A stretch of DNA of 64,000 nucleotides from DASWUZ01 sp036401375. Lineage in GTDB: Bacteria; Acidobacteriota; Terriglobia; Terriglobales; Acidobacteriaceae. The stretch lies in NCBI GenBank assembly GCA_036401375.1, contig DASWVB010000002.1:434001-498000 (forward strand), written 5' to 3'. Below are positions 52,652 through 60,776 of this stretch, in pieces (the first letter of the stretch is position 1; every line of letters begins with the position of its first letter). The position numbers and the translations under genes were made by a program. Under the pieces are notes generated by a model. That model was not told the DNA's origin. It saw nothing but the letters and a program-made list of their open reading frames with translations, and ran no database searches.

Positions 52652-53650
52652 CTATCCGGCTGCCTGTACTTTCGCCACCAGCGCGGTACGTTCCGCCGCC
52701 CTCAGCTTCGCGCTGCGTGCCCGCGGATTGCGCTCCGCTTCTTCTTCGGTCGCGGTCACCGGCTTGCGCGTCAACACCTCGTATATGCCCAGCCGTGCTG
52801 CCTCTTTGAACGCGTCCTTCACCAGCCTGTCTTCGAGGGAATGGAAGCTGATTACCACCAGCCTTCCCCGCGGCTTCAGCAGGCCAGGCGCAAGCTCGAG
52901 CAGCGCCCTGATCTCGTCCAACTCTCCATTGACGTGAATGCGAAGCGCCTGAAAGGTCCGAGTCGCTGGATGAATGAAGTGCCTTGCCTTCTTACCCCTC
53001 GCACCCTTCGCCGGTTTCATCGCCGGGGCGGCGGCCGATACGGTTCTGGCCAACTGCGCCGTCGTCGTAATCGGCCGCGCCCTGACAATGGCTCTGGCGA
53101 TTCTCCGCGACCTCCTTTCTTCTCCGAATTCGTAAATCAGGTTGGCGAGCTCCTCTTCTCCAGCCTGATTTACCACTTGTGCGGCGGTCATGCCCTCGCG
53201 TGCGTTCATCCGCATATCCAAAGGGCCGTCCGTCTGAAAACTGAATCCCCGGTGCGCCTGATCAAGCTGCATCGAACTCATACCGAAGTCGGCCAGCAAT
53301 CCATCTACACTAGCTGCCCCTAACAGCTCTGCCGCCCTGGAAAATTCCACATCGTGGAACACCAGTTCTGGCCCTCCGTCCTGTGGCTCCAGCCGCTCGA
53401 GCCGTATCTTCGCTAGCTCCATCGCCTCCGCATCACGGTCGAATGCCACCAGCCTTCCATGCGTCCCCAGCCTGCCTGCGATCGCGCTCGCGTGACCGCC
53501 GAGTCCAAGCGTCGCATCGACATACGTTCCGCCGGGCTGCACATCGAGGTAGTGCAATGCCTCCTCCATAAGCACCGGCACATGCCGGTCATCTGCGCCG
53601 CGATCTCCCGGTCCGCGCTCCCGGTCAGGGGTATCCCCGCCACGCCTCAA
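52652..53650 (-). CDS. rsmH: 16S rRNA m4C1402 methyltransferase RsmH (MraW)
   Basis: 332 residues. The TTG start at 53650 lies in a four-base overlap with the mraZ stop, and no ATG exists upstream of the conserved RHVPVLMEEALHYLD. Motifs: SAM loop DATLGLGGHASAI, LVAFDRDAEAM, the family block GMSSMQLDQAHRGFSF and FHSLEDRLVKDAF. It N4-methylates C1402 in the ribosomal P site. An insertion of basic residues (PAKGARGKKARHF) sits mid-protein. Second gene of the division/cell-wall cluster. Confidence 0.96.
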   Translation of the reverse strand: MRRGGDTPDRERGPGDRGADDRHVPVLMEEALHYLDVQPGGTYVDATLGLGGHASAIAGRLGTHGRLVAFDRDAEAMELAKIRLERLEPQDGGPELVFHDVEFSRAAELLGAASVDGLLADFGMSSMQLDQAHRGFSFQTDGPLDMRMNAREGMTAAQVVNQAGEEELANLIYEFGEERRSRRIARAIVRARPITTTAQLARTVSAAAPAMKPAKGARGKKARHFIHPATRTFQALRIHVNGELDEIRALLELAPGLLKPRGRLVVISFHSLEDRLVKDAFKEAARLGIYEVLTRKPVTATEEEAERNPRARSAKLRAAERTALVAKVQAAG

Positions 53651-54087
53651 ACGCCGTGGCTCTCTAAGTTCGCGTCGTCCTCAGGCGTCCACGGACTCGC
53701 ATCCATGCCTTGCTTGAAGGCGTCGTGGTTCACCACTTCGAGATAGGTGAGGTGGCCGAATACATCCACGTCTCCCACCAACCTGGCCGACTCCCGCAGG
53801 ATTTGCGGCAGCAGCAATCGCCCCTGGGAGTCAAGCTCAACCATTTGCCCGTAGTAGTTCACACGTTCCAAAAATTTCCTTTTCGCTGGGTTAAAGCTCG
53901 AAAGAGCCGCAATCTTCGCCTCGATCTTTTCCCACTCCGGCAGCGGATAGATCTCGGCCGACTGGCCGTCCTTGCTGGTAATGAAAAACTGCGTTCCGTA
54001 GACCTCGTCGACCCGATGTTTGAAGTCAGCCGGCACCTTAAGCCGGCCTTTCTCATCGACCCGGGTTGGGTGGTTACCTCGGAACAC
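53647..54087 (-). CDS. mraZ: Transcriptional regulator MraZ
   Basis: 146 residues, two AbrB-like SpoVT domains: MFRGNHPTRVDEKGRLKVPA at the start and LDSQGRLLLPQILRESA at ~85. DEKGRLKVP is the DNA-contact loop. MraZ forms a ring oligomer that binds direct repeats in front of its own operon and usually represses it. Four such repeats with exact 10-bp spacing lie at 54190-54223, upstream of this gene, supporting autoregulation of mraZ-rsmH(-ftsL-ftsI). Confidence 0.97.
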   Translation of the reverse strand: MFRGNHPTRVDEKGRLKVPADFKHRVDEVYGTQFFITSKDGQSAEIYPLPEWEKIEAKIAALSSFNPAKRKFLERVNYYGQMVELDSQGRLLLPQILRESARLVGDVDVFGHLTYLEVVNHDAFKQGMDASPWTPEDDANLESHGV

Positions 54088-54189
54088 GTCGTCCTACTTT
54101 CGCCAGAGCACGGCGTAATGGGGCCGGCCCCTGCCAGGCTCTGTGTGGCTATTGAGCGTCGCTTGACGCCGTTCGAGGCGGTTTGGATT

Positions 54190-54231
54190 CCACTACCTGC
54201 CCCTTTTCACCACTTTCGACCACATCGTATA
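54190..54231 (-). promoter_or_regulatory. MraZ box: four direct repeats, 10-bp period, with -10-like element
   Basis: On the minus strand GTGG occurs at 54220-54223, 54210-54213 and 54190-54193, with GGGG at 54200-54203: four repeats spaced exactly one helical turn apart. A TATACG (54226-54231) just upstream may be the -10 box. The array is ~105-135 bp before the mraZ ATG, as expected of MraZ operators. Confidence 0.75.
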
Positions 54232-54401
54232 CCCAGCGAGACATCTCTCCTAGTGGAAAACTTGGTCGTTACCAATCGCCTACGGATTAAAGATTTTGCG
54301 CCGGATGGCGCTCCCAACAAAGGTCTACTAATGGGCTTCCGCGGAAGCTAGAGCGCTATTCCTAGGGCTAACCAGCCAGGTTCTCCCCCGGCATTTGGTT
54401 A

Positions 54402-54433
54402 GTGGTAGAGCACCGCTAATGCTGTTAGGTGAT
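54402..54433. repeat. Hairpin with tRNA D-arm-like sequence
   Basis: GCATT-TGGTT-AGTGGT-AGAGC-ACCGCT-AATGC folds into a 6-bp stem (one G-T pair) extended by a 5-bp outer stem across a bulge. The stretch TAGTGGTAGAGCACCGCT resembles the D-arm of a tRNA-Gly, but no T-arm or acceptor stem is present, so it is not a functional tRNA. Confidence 0.4.
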
Positions 54434-54441
54434 CCCGCTAA

Positions 54442-54972
54442 TCAGCTCCGCGGCCTCTGACGAAGTCTTCGGCGGCGGACCGTGCCCGCCTGTACGTGGA
54501 ACACGAGGTAGATTACGACCAGCACATTGATCACCGTCAGCCCGGCCTTGAGCCAGGAGGCGCGCCGAACGATCTCGAAGAACTCCCATGGCAGGAAGGA
54601 CGCAGTCAGGACAAGCGTCAGATACTCGGCCCATGGCTTCTCGAGCATCAAGCCTATGCCCTCGGTGATGTCAAGCGCTCCTACGCAGAACGCCAGCGCG
54701 CTGATCTGTCGAAGCCGGTGCGCATTAATGAGGGAGACTTTGTCAAGAACGATATTGATAAAGTGGCTCTCAGGATCAAAGCGGAGGTCCATTGCGAGCC
54801 GCGTCAGGATAACGACGAGGTCTTTGTGGAGCAATTTGAGAACGCCGAATCCTACGAGGATCAACAGCAGAGCCCTCAAGAGTTTGAGCATTCCGATGAG
54901 GATCAGCCACCGGTTGTGATGAGCGAGGCTATTGCTTCTCAAGACCTTGCCTTTTGTGGGAGTTCCGAGCAC
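54442..54972 (-). CDS. DUF2127 family membrane protein
   Basis: 176 residues with four hydrophobic helices (~22-47 LILIGMLKLLRALLLILVGFG, ~88-108, ~113-135 YLTLVLTASFLPWEFFEIVR, ~143-160). The pattern LLKLLHKD, FVGALDITEGIGLMLEKPWA, LPWEFFEI is characteristic of DUF2127. Function is unknown. The GTG start has no clear ribosome site; the ATG at residue 28 would delete part of the first helix. The tail is Arg-rich (RRRRLRQRPRS). It is divergent from the fasciclin gene. Confidence 0.82.
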   Translation of the reverse strand: MLGTPTKGKVLRSNSLAHHNRWLILIGMLKLLRALLLILVGFGVLKLLHKDLVVILTRLAMDLRFDPESHFINIVLDKVSLINAHRLRQISALAFCVGALDITEGIGLMLEKPWAEYLTLVLTASFLPWEFFEIVRRASWLKAGLTVINVLVVIYLVFHVQAGTVRRRRLRQRPRS

Positions 54973-55083
54973 GTCTACAACTCTACGCCGTTGTGCTTTT
55001 GCGAAGAGCGACCACGGTGCGAATCAGCCACTGGTGTGCTCTAGCCGTTTGCCGCCGTCTGCTGCAAACTTCGCCGCGATTTC

Positions 55084-55115
55084 TTGACTAAATCACAAAA
55101 AGCTTAATACATATC
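55084..55115 (+). promoter_or_regulatory. Possible promoter for the fasciclin gene
   Basis: TTGACT (55084-55089) resembles a -35 box, followed by an AT-rich stretch AAATCACAAAAAGCTTAATA, and several overlapping -10-like hexamers near 55105-55115 (none above 4/6). It is the most AT-rich stretch nearby and 108 bp before the ATG. Confidence 0.35.
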
Positions 55116-55222
55116 GTTATGGGCCGCTATCTCCTGCGCAGTAGGCGGATGGTGCAATCTGATGCTTCTGATTAGCCGTACTCAGTGGGAAGCCCAGAAA
55201 ACAGCGGGCAAGAGGACGATCT

Positions 55223-55774
55223 ATGAGAAAGCTGATACCTGCAGTTATGACTCTGACCTTGGTTCTTTCAAGCGTCTCCGCCTTTGCACAGAAGGATCCG
55301 ATGGTTGGCGGCGCTGCGATGTACCCGTCAAAGAATATCGTCGAGAATGCAGTGAATTCACAGGACCATACGACTCTCGTGGCAGCAGTCAAGGCTGCCG
55401 GCCTGGTGGATACCCTTGAAGGTCCCGGACCGTTTACGGTCTTTGCCCCTACCAATGAAGCCTTTAACAAGTTGCCGGCAGGCACTGTAGATACCCTGGT
55501 AAAGCCGGAGAATAAGGATACCTTGACCAAGATCCTTACCTACCATGTCGTTGCGGGCAAGATGTCTTCGAAGGATCTTGCGATGGCCATCAAAACAGGT
55601 GGAGGAACAGCGACTCTCAAGACAGTAGAAGGTGGGACTCTGACGGCGACCATGAAGGGCAAGCACATTTTCCTGACGGATGAAAAGGGCGGGATGTCAA
55701 TGGTGACGATTGCTGATGTAAATCAGTCCAATGGAGTCATTCACGTCATCGACACTGTACTGATGCCTAACTAA
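55223..55774 (+). CDS. Secreted fasciclin (FAS1) domain protein
   Basis: 183 residues; AGAGGA seven bases before the ATG. The signal peptide ends at SVSAFAQ. One FAS1 domain covers ~45-183, with the H1 motif GPFTVFAPTNEAFNKLPAGT, the central YHVVAGKMSSKDL and the H2-like SNGVIHVIDTVLMP. Single-domain bacterial FAS1 proteins (MPB70-like) are thought to mediate adhesion or matrix contacts. It stands alone, with a good terminator 31 bases downstream, and converges on the GH3 gene. Confidence 0.93.
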   Translation: MRKLIPAVMTLTLVLSSVSAFAQKDPMVGGAAMYPSKNIVENAVNSQDHTTLVAAVKAAGLVDTLEGPGPFTVFAPTNEAFNKLPAGTVDTLVKPENKDTLTKILTYHVVAGKMSSKDLAMAIKTGGGTATLKTVEGGTLTATMKGKHIFLTDEKGGMSMVTIADVNQSNGVIHVIDTVLMPN

Positions 55775-55805
55775 CTTTCCAGTTGTGCAGTTTGCCAGAA
55801 AAGCG

Positions 55806-55840
55806 GGAGGAGCGCGCAGATGCCGCTCCTCCTAACTTTG
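55806..55840. terminator. Terminator-like hairpin between fasciclin and GH3 genes
   Basis: GGAGGAGCG pairs perfectly with CGCTCCTCC (9 bp, GATG-containing loop), followed on the plus strand by TAACTTT. It is placed in the convergent gap and could serve both genes. Confidence 0.6.
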
Positions 55841-55878
55841 AGTGCTGGACCACATATTCCTGACTTGCGTGGGCTGCA

Positions 55879-58053
55879 TCAAGGTGCGACTCGCACATTT
55901 GCCTGAAGTTGCCGAGCATCGGACGAGCCACCCACCATCAGATGCACGGACTCAGGCTCGACTACAAAGCTGTGCGTGGCATCATCCCAGTAGCCGAGTG
56001 ACGAAGCCTTCAACTGCATGACTACTACCTTGCTCTCGCCGGGCTGCAGGGAGATGCGGCTGAATCCCTTTAGCTCTTTCAGTGGTCGAGCGACCTTCGA
56101 TCCGAGGTGACTCACATAAAGCTGCACTACCTCGTCGCCCGCAGTCGTGCCGGTATTCTTCACCTGTAGCTTGAGATTCAAATCTCTCGTGGAACTGATG
56201 CTCTTGGAACTGAGTGAAAGTCCAGAATACTTGAAGGTCGTATAACTCAAGCCATATCCAAATGGATAAAGCGGCTTGCCCTTGAAGTACATGTAGGTGC
56301 GTCCATCCCGCAGGTTATAGTCCATCATCGGGGGAAGCTGGTCGATAGACGCGGGCCAGGTCTGGGTCAGTCTTCCGGCAGGGTTGTAATCTCCAAAGAG
56401 CACATCTGCCAGCCCGTTGCCTTCCTCTTCACTGTTATGTGTCATCGCTACGATGGCTGGGACGTTGGCCTGCGTCCAGTTAATGTCGAAGGGGAAGTTG
56501 GCAATCATCACGACGATAGTATGAGGGTTGGCGGCATAGGCCAGCTTGACCAGGCTCTCCTGCTCAAGGGAGATCGACTTGCGATCAATTGCCTCCTTGC
56601 CGTCGCTTGGGAGCGGGCACTTCGCCCATCCGGCATTACAGGTGGGGTGATTTCCCACTACGACGATTGCCACATCTGCATCGTGCGCGATCTGTGTAGC
56701 AGCCGCAGTGTCTTGTCCATTCGAGAATGTAACCTTTGCTCCCGAAGCGCGCTTGGTGATTCCCTCGAGAGGGCTGATGGAGTAGGGAGGTGTGCCGCTG
56801 TACCAGTCAAGAGCCACCTGGTCAGCATAGGGGCCAATCACTGCGATTGACTTGATGGCGTCAGCTTTAAGTGGCAGAGTATGGTTGTGGTTCTTGAGCA
56901 GGACGATTGACTCGTCCGTGACTCTTCTTACCAGCGCATGGTGTTCGGGCCAGTTCCATGGGTCGCCTCTGGCTGCTTGTTTGTCGAGCCCTATCTGTGC
57001 GTAGGCGACCGAGGCCTGCGGATCCAGCATGCCCAGCTTGATCATGACGCGAAATATACCCCGGAGATTCTCATCGATGTCCGCCTCGGTGATCAGCTTC
57101 TGAGCGTATGCATCTCTTACTCCTTTGTCGTACCTATCCAAAAATTGATTGATGCCGGCATGGATGGCGCTTGCCGCCGCGTGACTCATATCCGGCGAAT
57201 ACTTATGCGCAGTCACCATGTTTGTGAGTGCGCCTGCGTCTGTGCAGATAATCCCGTTAAATCCCCAGTCCTTCTCTACGACGTCCTTGAGAACAGGCTG
57301 CGCCGTCATAGGAATGTGGTTCCAGGCGTTGTAGGAGGTCATGAAGGCGCGCGATCCACCCTCCTCAATGCCCATCCTGAAGGGGACCGAGTAATACTCG
57401 TGAAACAATCGGGTGTCGAAGTCTGAAGACGAGCCATCGCGGCCGTCCTCGTTACTGTTAGCGAGGAAGTGCTTCATCAAGGAAGCCGTCATCCAGTATT
57501 TCGGATCACTACCCTGCAGCCCCTTCACGAAGGCTACCGCCATGGTTCCTACAAGGTAGGGATCTTCGCCGTATGATTCTTCGCTGCGGCCCCACCGGGG
57601 ATCGCGGCTCAGATCAGCGTTCGGCGCCCGTACTACCAGACCTCCACGATGGTACTTCTCGCTCTGGAACGCATAACGTGTCTCATAGGCTTCCACAGCA
57701 GCGGCCTGCTGGAGGAGCGCAGGGTCCCACGTCTGGCCCAGACCTCTGGATTGCGGGAACTGCGTAGTCGGAATGACGGCCTGGCCGCGCCTGCCCTCCC
57801 AGTGACCAGGTCCACCGAGCGCAAGTCCGTGCAGGCCTTCAACGTGGCTTGTACCTTTCACGCCGAGTCGCGGAACACTGGGATTCGTTCCAAGGCACGC
57901 GAACTTCTCGTCAAGCGTCATGCGCGCAAGCAGGTCATCAATCCGCTGCTCTGCGGGCAGCAGTGGGTCCTGGAACGGAAATGGAACTTGAGCCAGCGCA
58001 TGACTTGCCATCAGCAGGCAAAGTGCGCATGCGGAAATTCGAGTTAGTCTCAT
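55879..58053 (-). CDS. Secreted glycoside hydrolase family 3 (beta-glucosidase/beta-xylosidase type)
   Basis: 724 residues from the ATG at 58053 (AAGGA just upstream; an ATG six codons earlier is also open). The signal peptide ends at ASHALAQ. The GH3 N-terminal barrel contains RNPDLSRDPRWGRSEESYGE-like spacing (APNADLSRDPRWGRSEESYG) and the nucleophile Asp272 in GIICTDAGAL. The GH3 C-terminal domain and a fibronectin-III-like end (ELKGFSRISLQPGESKVVV) complete the family layout. It is 42 bp after the GH116 gene in the same operon. Specificity between glucose and xylose cannot be told from sequence. Confidence 0.93.
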   Translation of the reverse strand: MRLTRISACALCLLMASHALAQVPFPFQDPLLPAEQRIDDLLARMTLDEKFACLGTNPSVPRLGVKGTSHVEGLHGLALGGPGHWEGRRGQAVIPTTQFPQSRGLGQTWDPALLQQAAAVEAYETRYAFQSEKYHRGGLVVRAPNADLSRDPRWGRSEESYGEDPYLVGTMAVAFVKGLQGSDPKYWMTASLMKHFLANSNEDGRDGSSSDFDTRLFHEYYSVPFRMGIEEGGSRAFMTSYNAWNHIPMTAQPVLKDVVEKDWGFNGIICTDAGALTNMVTAHKYSPDMSHAAASAIHAGINQFLDRYDKGVRDAYAQKLITEADIDENLRGIFRVMIKLGMLDPQASVAYAQIGLDKQAARGDPWNWPEHHALVRRVTDESIVLLKNHNHTLPLKADAIKSIAVIGPYADQVALDWYSGTPPYSISPLEGITKRASGAKVTFSNGQDTAAATQIAHDADVAIVVVGNHPTCNAGWAKCPLPSDGKEAIDRKSISLEQESLVKLAYAANPHTIVVMIANFPFDINWTQANVPAIVAMTHNSEEEGNGLADVLFGDYNPAGRLTQTWPASIDQLPPMMDYNLRDGRTYMYFKGKPLYPFGYGLSYTTFKYSGLSLSSKSISSTRDLNLKLQVKNTGTTAGDEVVQLYVSHLGSKVARPLKELKGFSRISLQPGESKVVVMQLKASSLGYWDDATHSFVVEPESVHLMVGGSSDARQLQANVRVAP

Positions 58054-58095
58054 AGGTCCTTGTAAGTTCATTCTTCGGAACGAGGTGATATACGT

Positions 58096-60537
58096 CTAGT
58101 GGTTCGGCTTGGCTAACTCGGATGCTAATTCCATAGACCAGATAGAGCCGGGTCGCATATACATTCCAGCGCGATACAATCCGCGGGAGTCATACGCCTC
58201 GGGTGTGCGAAAGAAGTAGCCGCGGTCTCTCCAAACAACGTTATAGACGCCCTCCGCCGTCCTGTAGCCCTGGTCGCGCAGCCCCTCGGAGAGCATAGTT
58301 GACGCGACGCTAAAGGTGGTTCCTGTCCAGACTTCTTCTACCTGTTCGTTTTCATGCAGCAGAGTTCCATCCGCCCCGATGCCATTGATTGCGCCCATGT
58401 TCCCGCCAGCAAACTTCATCACGTTGAAGTCGAAGACGTGTTGCAGCGCCGAAAGTCTCATCTGCCTAGGCACAAGCTCGCCCAATCCCGTTAGGTTGGC
58501 GTACCACTGCCCGGCAAGCTGCTCAGCCATGACGTCGGTGTGGTAGCTGCTGCCCACGTCATAATTAAAGTAGGTGCCGTTCCATAGCTTCATTACAAAA
58601 CTGCTCTGCGCCCGCTTGAAGAGTGCGTCATAGCTGGCCGCAGTTGCCGGTTCGCCCAGCGCCCGAGCTATCTCAGAGGTGGCACGTAGAGCCGCAAGGT
58701 ACAGACTTCCGCTATACGAACTCTCGCCCGTAGCTACCCAGTTATCATAGGTCTGGTCGGGAAATCCGCCATTCTCGATGAGCCCATCACCATTTGTGTC
58801 ATATTGACGCAGATGCTCCATAGCCATCTTTGTCGCGCGCCAGGTGTAGCGAAGAAAAGTAGTGTCCTTGCGCCCACTGAGTACGTAATCGCGCCAGATC
58901 ATCAGGACGTATTTGCTATTCAGGTCACGCCAGTTAGAGACTTCCTGAAAATTGTACTGATTGGCGATGATGAAGGGGTCCTCGGTAGGCGAGCCGAGGT
59001 CGTGAGGAGCTGATCCGGCCGTCTTTCTTTGTTCGAGCGCAAGTACATGCTGATGGTCCGTCTTCCAACCCCATTGGTAGCTCTGGGTGTTGACCTCGGG
59101 AATAGTGTCCGTATATTCGCGCATCTCCTGCTTTTCAATCTCCGGCCAGAACTTGATAAGTGGAAATGATCCATAGAAGCGAACATCGGATGTTCCATAA
59201 TACGGATAATCGAAGCATTCCAGATAACTGAAGCTGTCACTATTAAGCGCGGAGGTGTGGAGAGGATTGCCGTGGCCATTGAGTTCATGAGCCCACATGG
59301 TGCCTCCATCCGCGAGGATATACATCTCGTTGAATAACTCGCCTCTGAACCAGAGCGGCTTGGACTCGTCCGTGACATACGGTTGCTGCCACTGATCGAT
59401 CTGCTTACTCCACTGCTGACCCTGCTCGAGGGCAGTCTTTGCCAGCGTCCAGGCGTTAGTGCCAGATGCGCCCACGTACTTTGTATAGTGCCGGACCCAC
59501 TTACGACCTCCTCCAAATTGCACGATAGGAAGGTCCCATGAGAGGGCCATCGGTATCAGCTTCTTTTCGTGTGGGGCAAGGGTAAAGCGGACCGCTATGG
59601 CAGCGGCCATCTGCTCGCCGCTGCTTGCCACGTCAGGCTTCGAATTGGACAGGCGACCCGAAGAGGAGAAAGGCTGCCATACCTCGGCGCCTGGTCCCGT
59701 GGGGTCAAAGTCGGTGATATAGCTCACCTCGACTCCCGGCGCGTTCAGTGTAGCGATCGCGAATTGACCGTCCCACTCCTCGGTGACGGGGCCCTTCCGA
59801 ACTCGATCAAAGACTATGCCCGACATATCGCCGCCGGGTGCAGTTTCGCGGCGGAAGCTGTTCTTGTTCTGAGCGTTCAGCGCTCCATCGAAATTGTGCG
59901 TATTGTCGCGGAACCAGCCGATCATATTGGTCCACGAGAACAGCAGTGATACGGTTACCGCTTTGTCAGAGGGATTATCCGCATACCAGTTGTAGACAGC
60001 AACTGGATAGCTTGACTCTTTATAGTTGTCGGGGAGTATCGGGGAGAATTGCTCAAGAGTGAGTTGGACGGGCAGCTGGTCCGACTTATAAGAGAACCAC
60101 GACTTGGGGTAGAGCGCGGAGTATTCGCCCGCTCCTACAGGGTAAGTCCAGTTCCAGCTGGAGAGGGCTCCCCGGACAGGCTTACCGGTAGATAGAACCT
60201 GGGCTACAGGAGCACCGCCCTCAGATTGCTCGAAGACCGCGAACTGGTTGGCGGGAACATCCTGATATTTGTGTACTCCGGCCTTGACGTGCCATCGCTC
60301 GAAGTTGCCGCGATAGGTTCTTGAAAAGGTGCCCGCGCCAAAGCCGCCGACGGGTGCGCCCTGCCAGAAGCCATCATCGATGTTGCCGGGTAGCTCCGGC
60401 TTGCGTCCCCCGGGATGAGCAACGGGCTGACCGATGGGTATGCGCCACGCTGCGCTTGGAATTGCGTCGTCTGCAAGGAGTCGTGGGCCCGCGGCAAGTA
60501 TACAAAAGAGGGCGCAGCTAAATCGGTTTAATCGCAA
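58096..60537 (-). CDS. Secreted GH116 beta-glucosidase/glucosylceramidase-like enzyme
   Basis: 813 residues from a TTG (60537), bounded by an in-frame stop just upstream; AGAGG stands 10 bases before. The signal peptide (RFSCALFCILAAGPRLLA) is followed by the GH116 N-terminal beta-sandwich (PVGGFGAGTFSRTYRGNFER) and the C-terminal (alpha/alpha)6 catalytic domain. Expected catalytic regions are present: Glu in ELFNEMYILADGG and Asp in DQTYDNWVATGESSYSG, assigned by analogy to human GBA2. Family members hydrolyse glucosylceramide or beta-glucosides/xylosides. First gene of the GH116-GH3 pair. Composition is AT-richer than the neighbours. Confidence 0.9.
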   Translation of the reverse strand: MRLNRFSCALFCILAAGPRLLADDAIPSAAWRIPIGQPVAHPGGRKPELPGNIDDGFWQGAPVGGFGAGTFSRTYRGNFERWHVKAGVHKYQDVPANQFAVFEQSEGGAPVAQVLSTGKPVRGALSSWNWTYPVGAGEYSALYPKSWFSYKSDQLPVQLTLEQFSPILPDNYKESSYPVAVYNWYADNPSDKAVTVSLLFSWTNMIGWFRDNTHNFDGALNAQNKNSFRRETAPGGDMSGIVFDRVRKGPVTEEWDGQFAIATLNAPGVEVSYITDFDPTGPGAEVWQPFSSSGRLSNSKPDVASSGEQMAAAIAVRFTLAPHEKKLIPMALSWDLPIVQFGGGRKWVRHYTKYVGASGTNAWTLAKTALEQGQQWSKQIDQWQQPYVTDESKPLWFRGELFNEMYILADGGTMWAHELNGHGNPLHTSALNSDSFSYLECFDYPYYGTSDVRFYGSFPLIKFWPEIEKQEMREYTDTIPEVNTQSYQWGWKTDHQHVLALEQRKTAGSAPHDLGSPTEDPFIIANQYNFQEVSNWRDLNSKYVLMIWRDYVLSGRKDTTFLRYTWRATKMAMEHLRQYDTNGDGLIENGGFPDQTYDNWVATGESSYSGSLYLAALRATSEIARALGEPATAASYDALFKRAQSSFVMKLWNGTYFNYDVGSSYHTDVMAEQLAGQWYANLTGLGELVPRQMRLSALQHVFDFNVMKFAGGNMGAINGIGADGTLLHENEQVEEVWTGTTFSVASTMLSEGLRDQGYRTAEGVYNVVWRDRGYFFRTPEAYDSRGLYRAGMYMRPGSIWSMELASELAKPNH

Positions 60538-60776
60538 TGTTCAATGGCCTCTGCACGAGAATATAACAACAGGGTAGTTGGCGGTTTCGCGAGACGCTGC
60601 TGCACGTCCCGCGTGAATCTTGGTGATTGTACATGGTTGTCAGAGCGCGCGGCCGAGGCTGGTGCACACTCGCGGCCGCTCATTTAGGATGAGTCTGGTT
60701 CGGGGCCTGGAGTCCGCTCGACGTGCGACCGGCAAGGCCGATGCGAGAGACGATCAAAGCCACCATGGAGAGATAG
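60538..60776. promoter_or_regulatory. 239-bp divergent promoter region, GH116 / GH36
   Basis: A minus-strand TATATT (60560-60565) lies 23 bp before the GH116 TTG and may be its -10 box. Imperfect GC dyads with GCGGCCG occur around 60648-60680. No -35 hexamer or regulator site is convincing. No gene is seen. Confidence 0.35.

Larger units (their letters stand above)
54088..54441. other. 354-bp region upstream of mraZ
   Basis: Besides the MraZ box, it holds a hairpin at 54402-54433 (see separate entry). GGCT-aacc-AGCC is another small stem near 54366-54377. No gene is seen. Confidence 0.5.
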
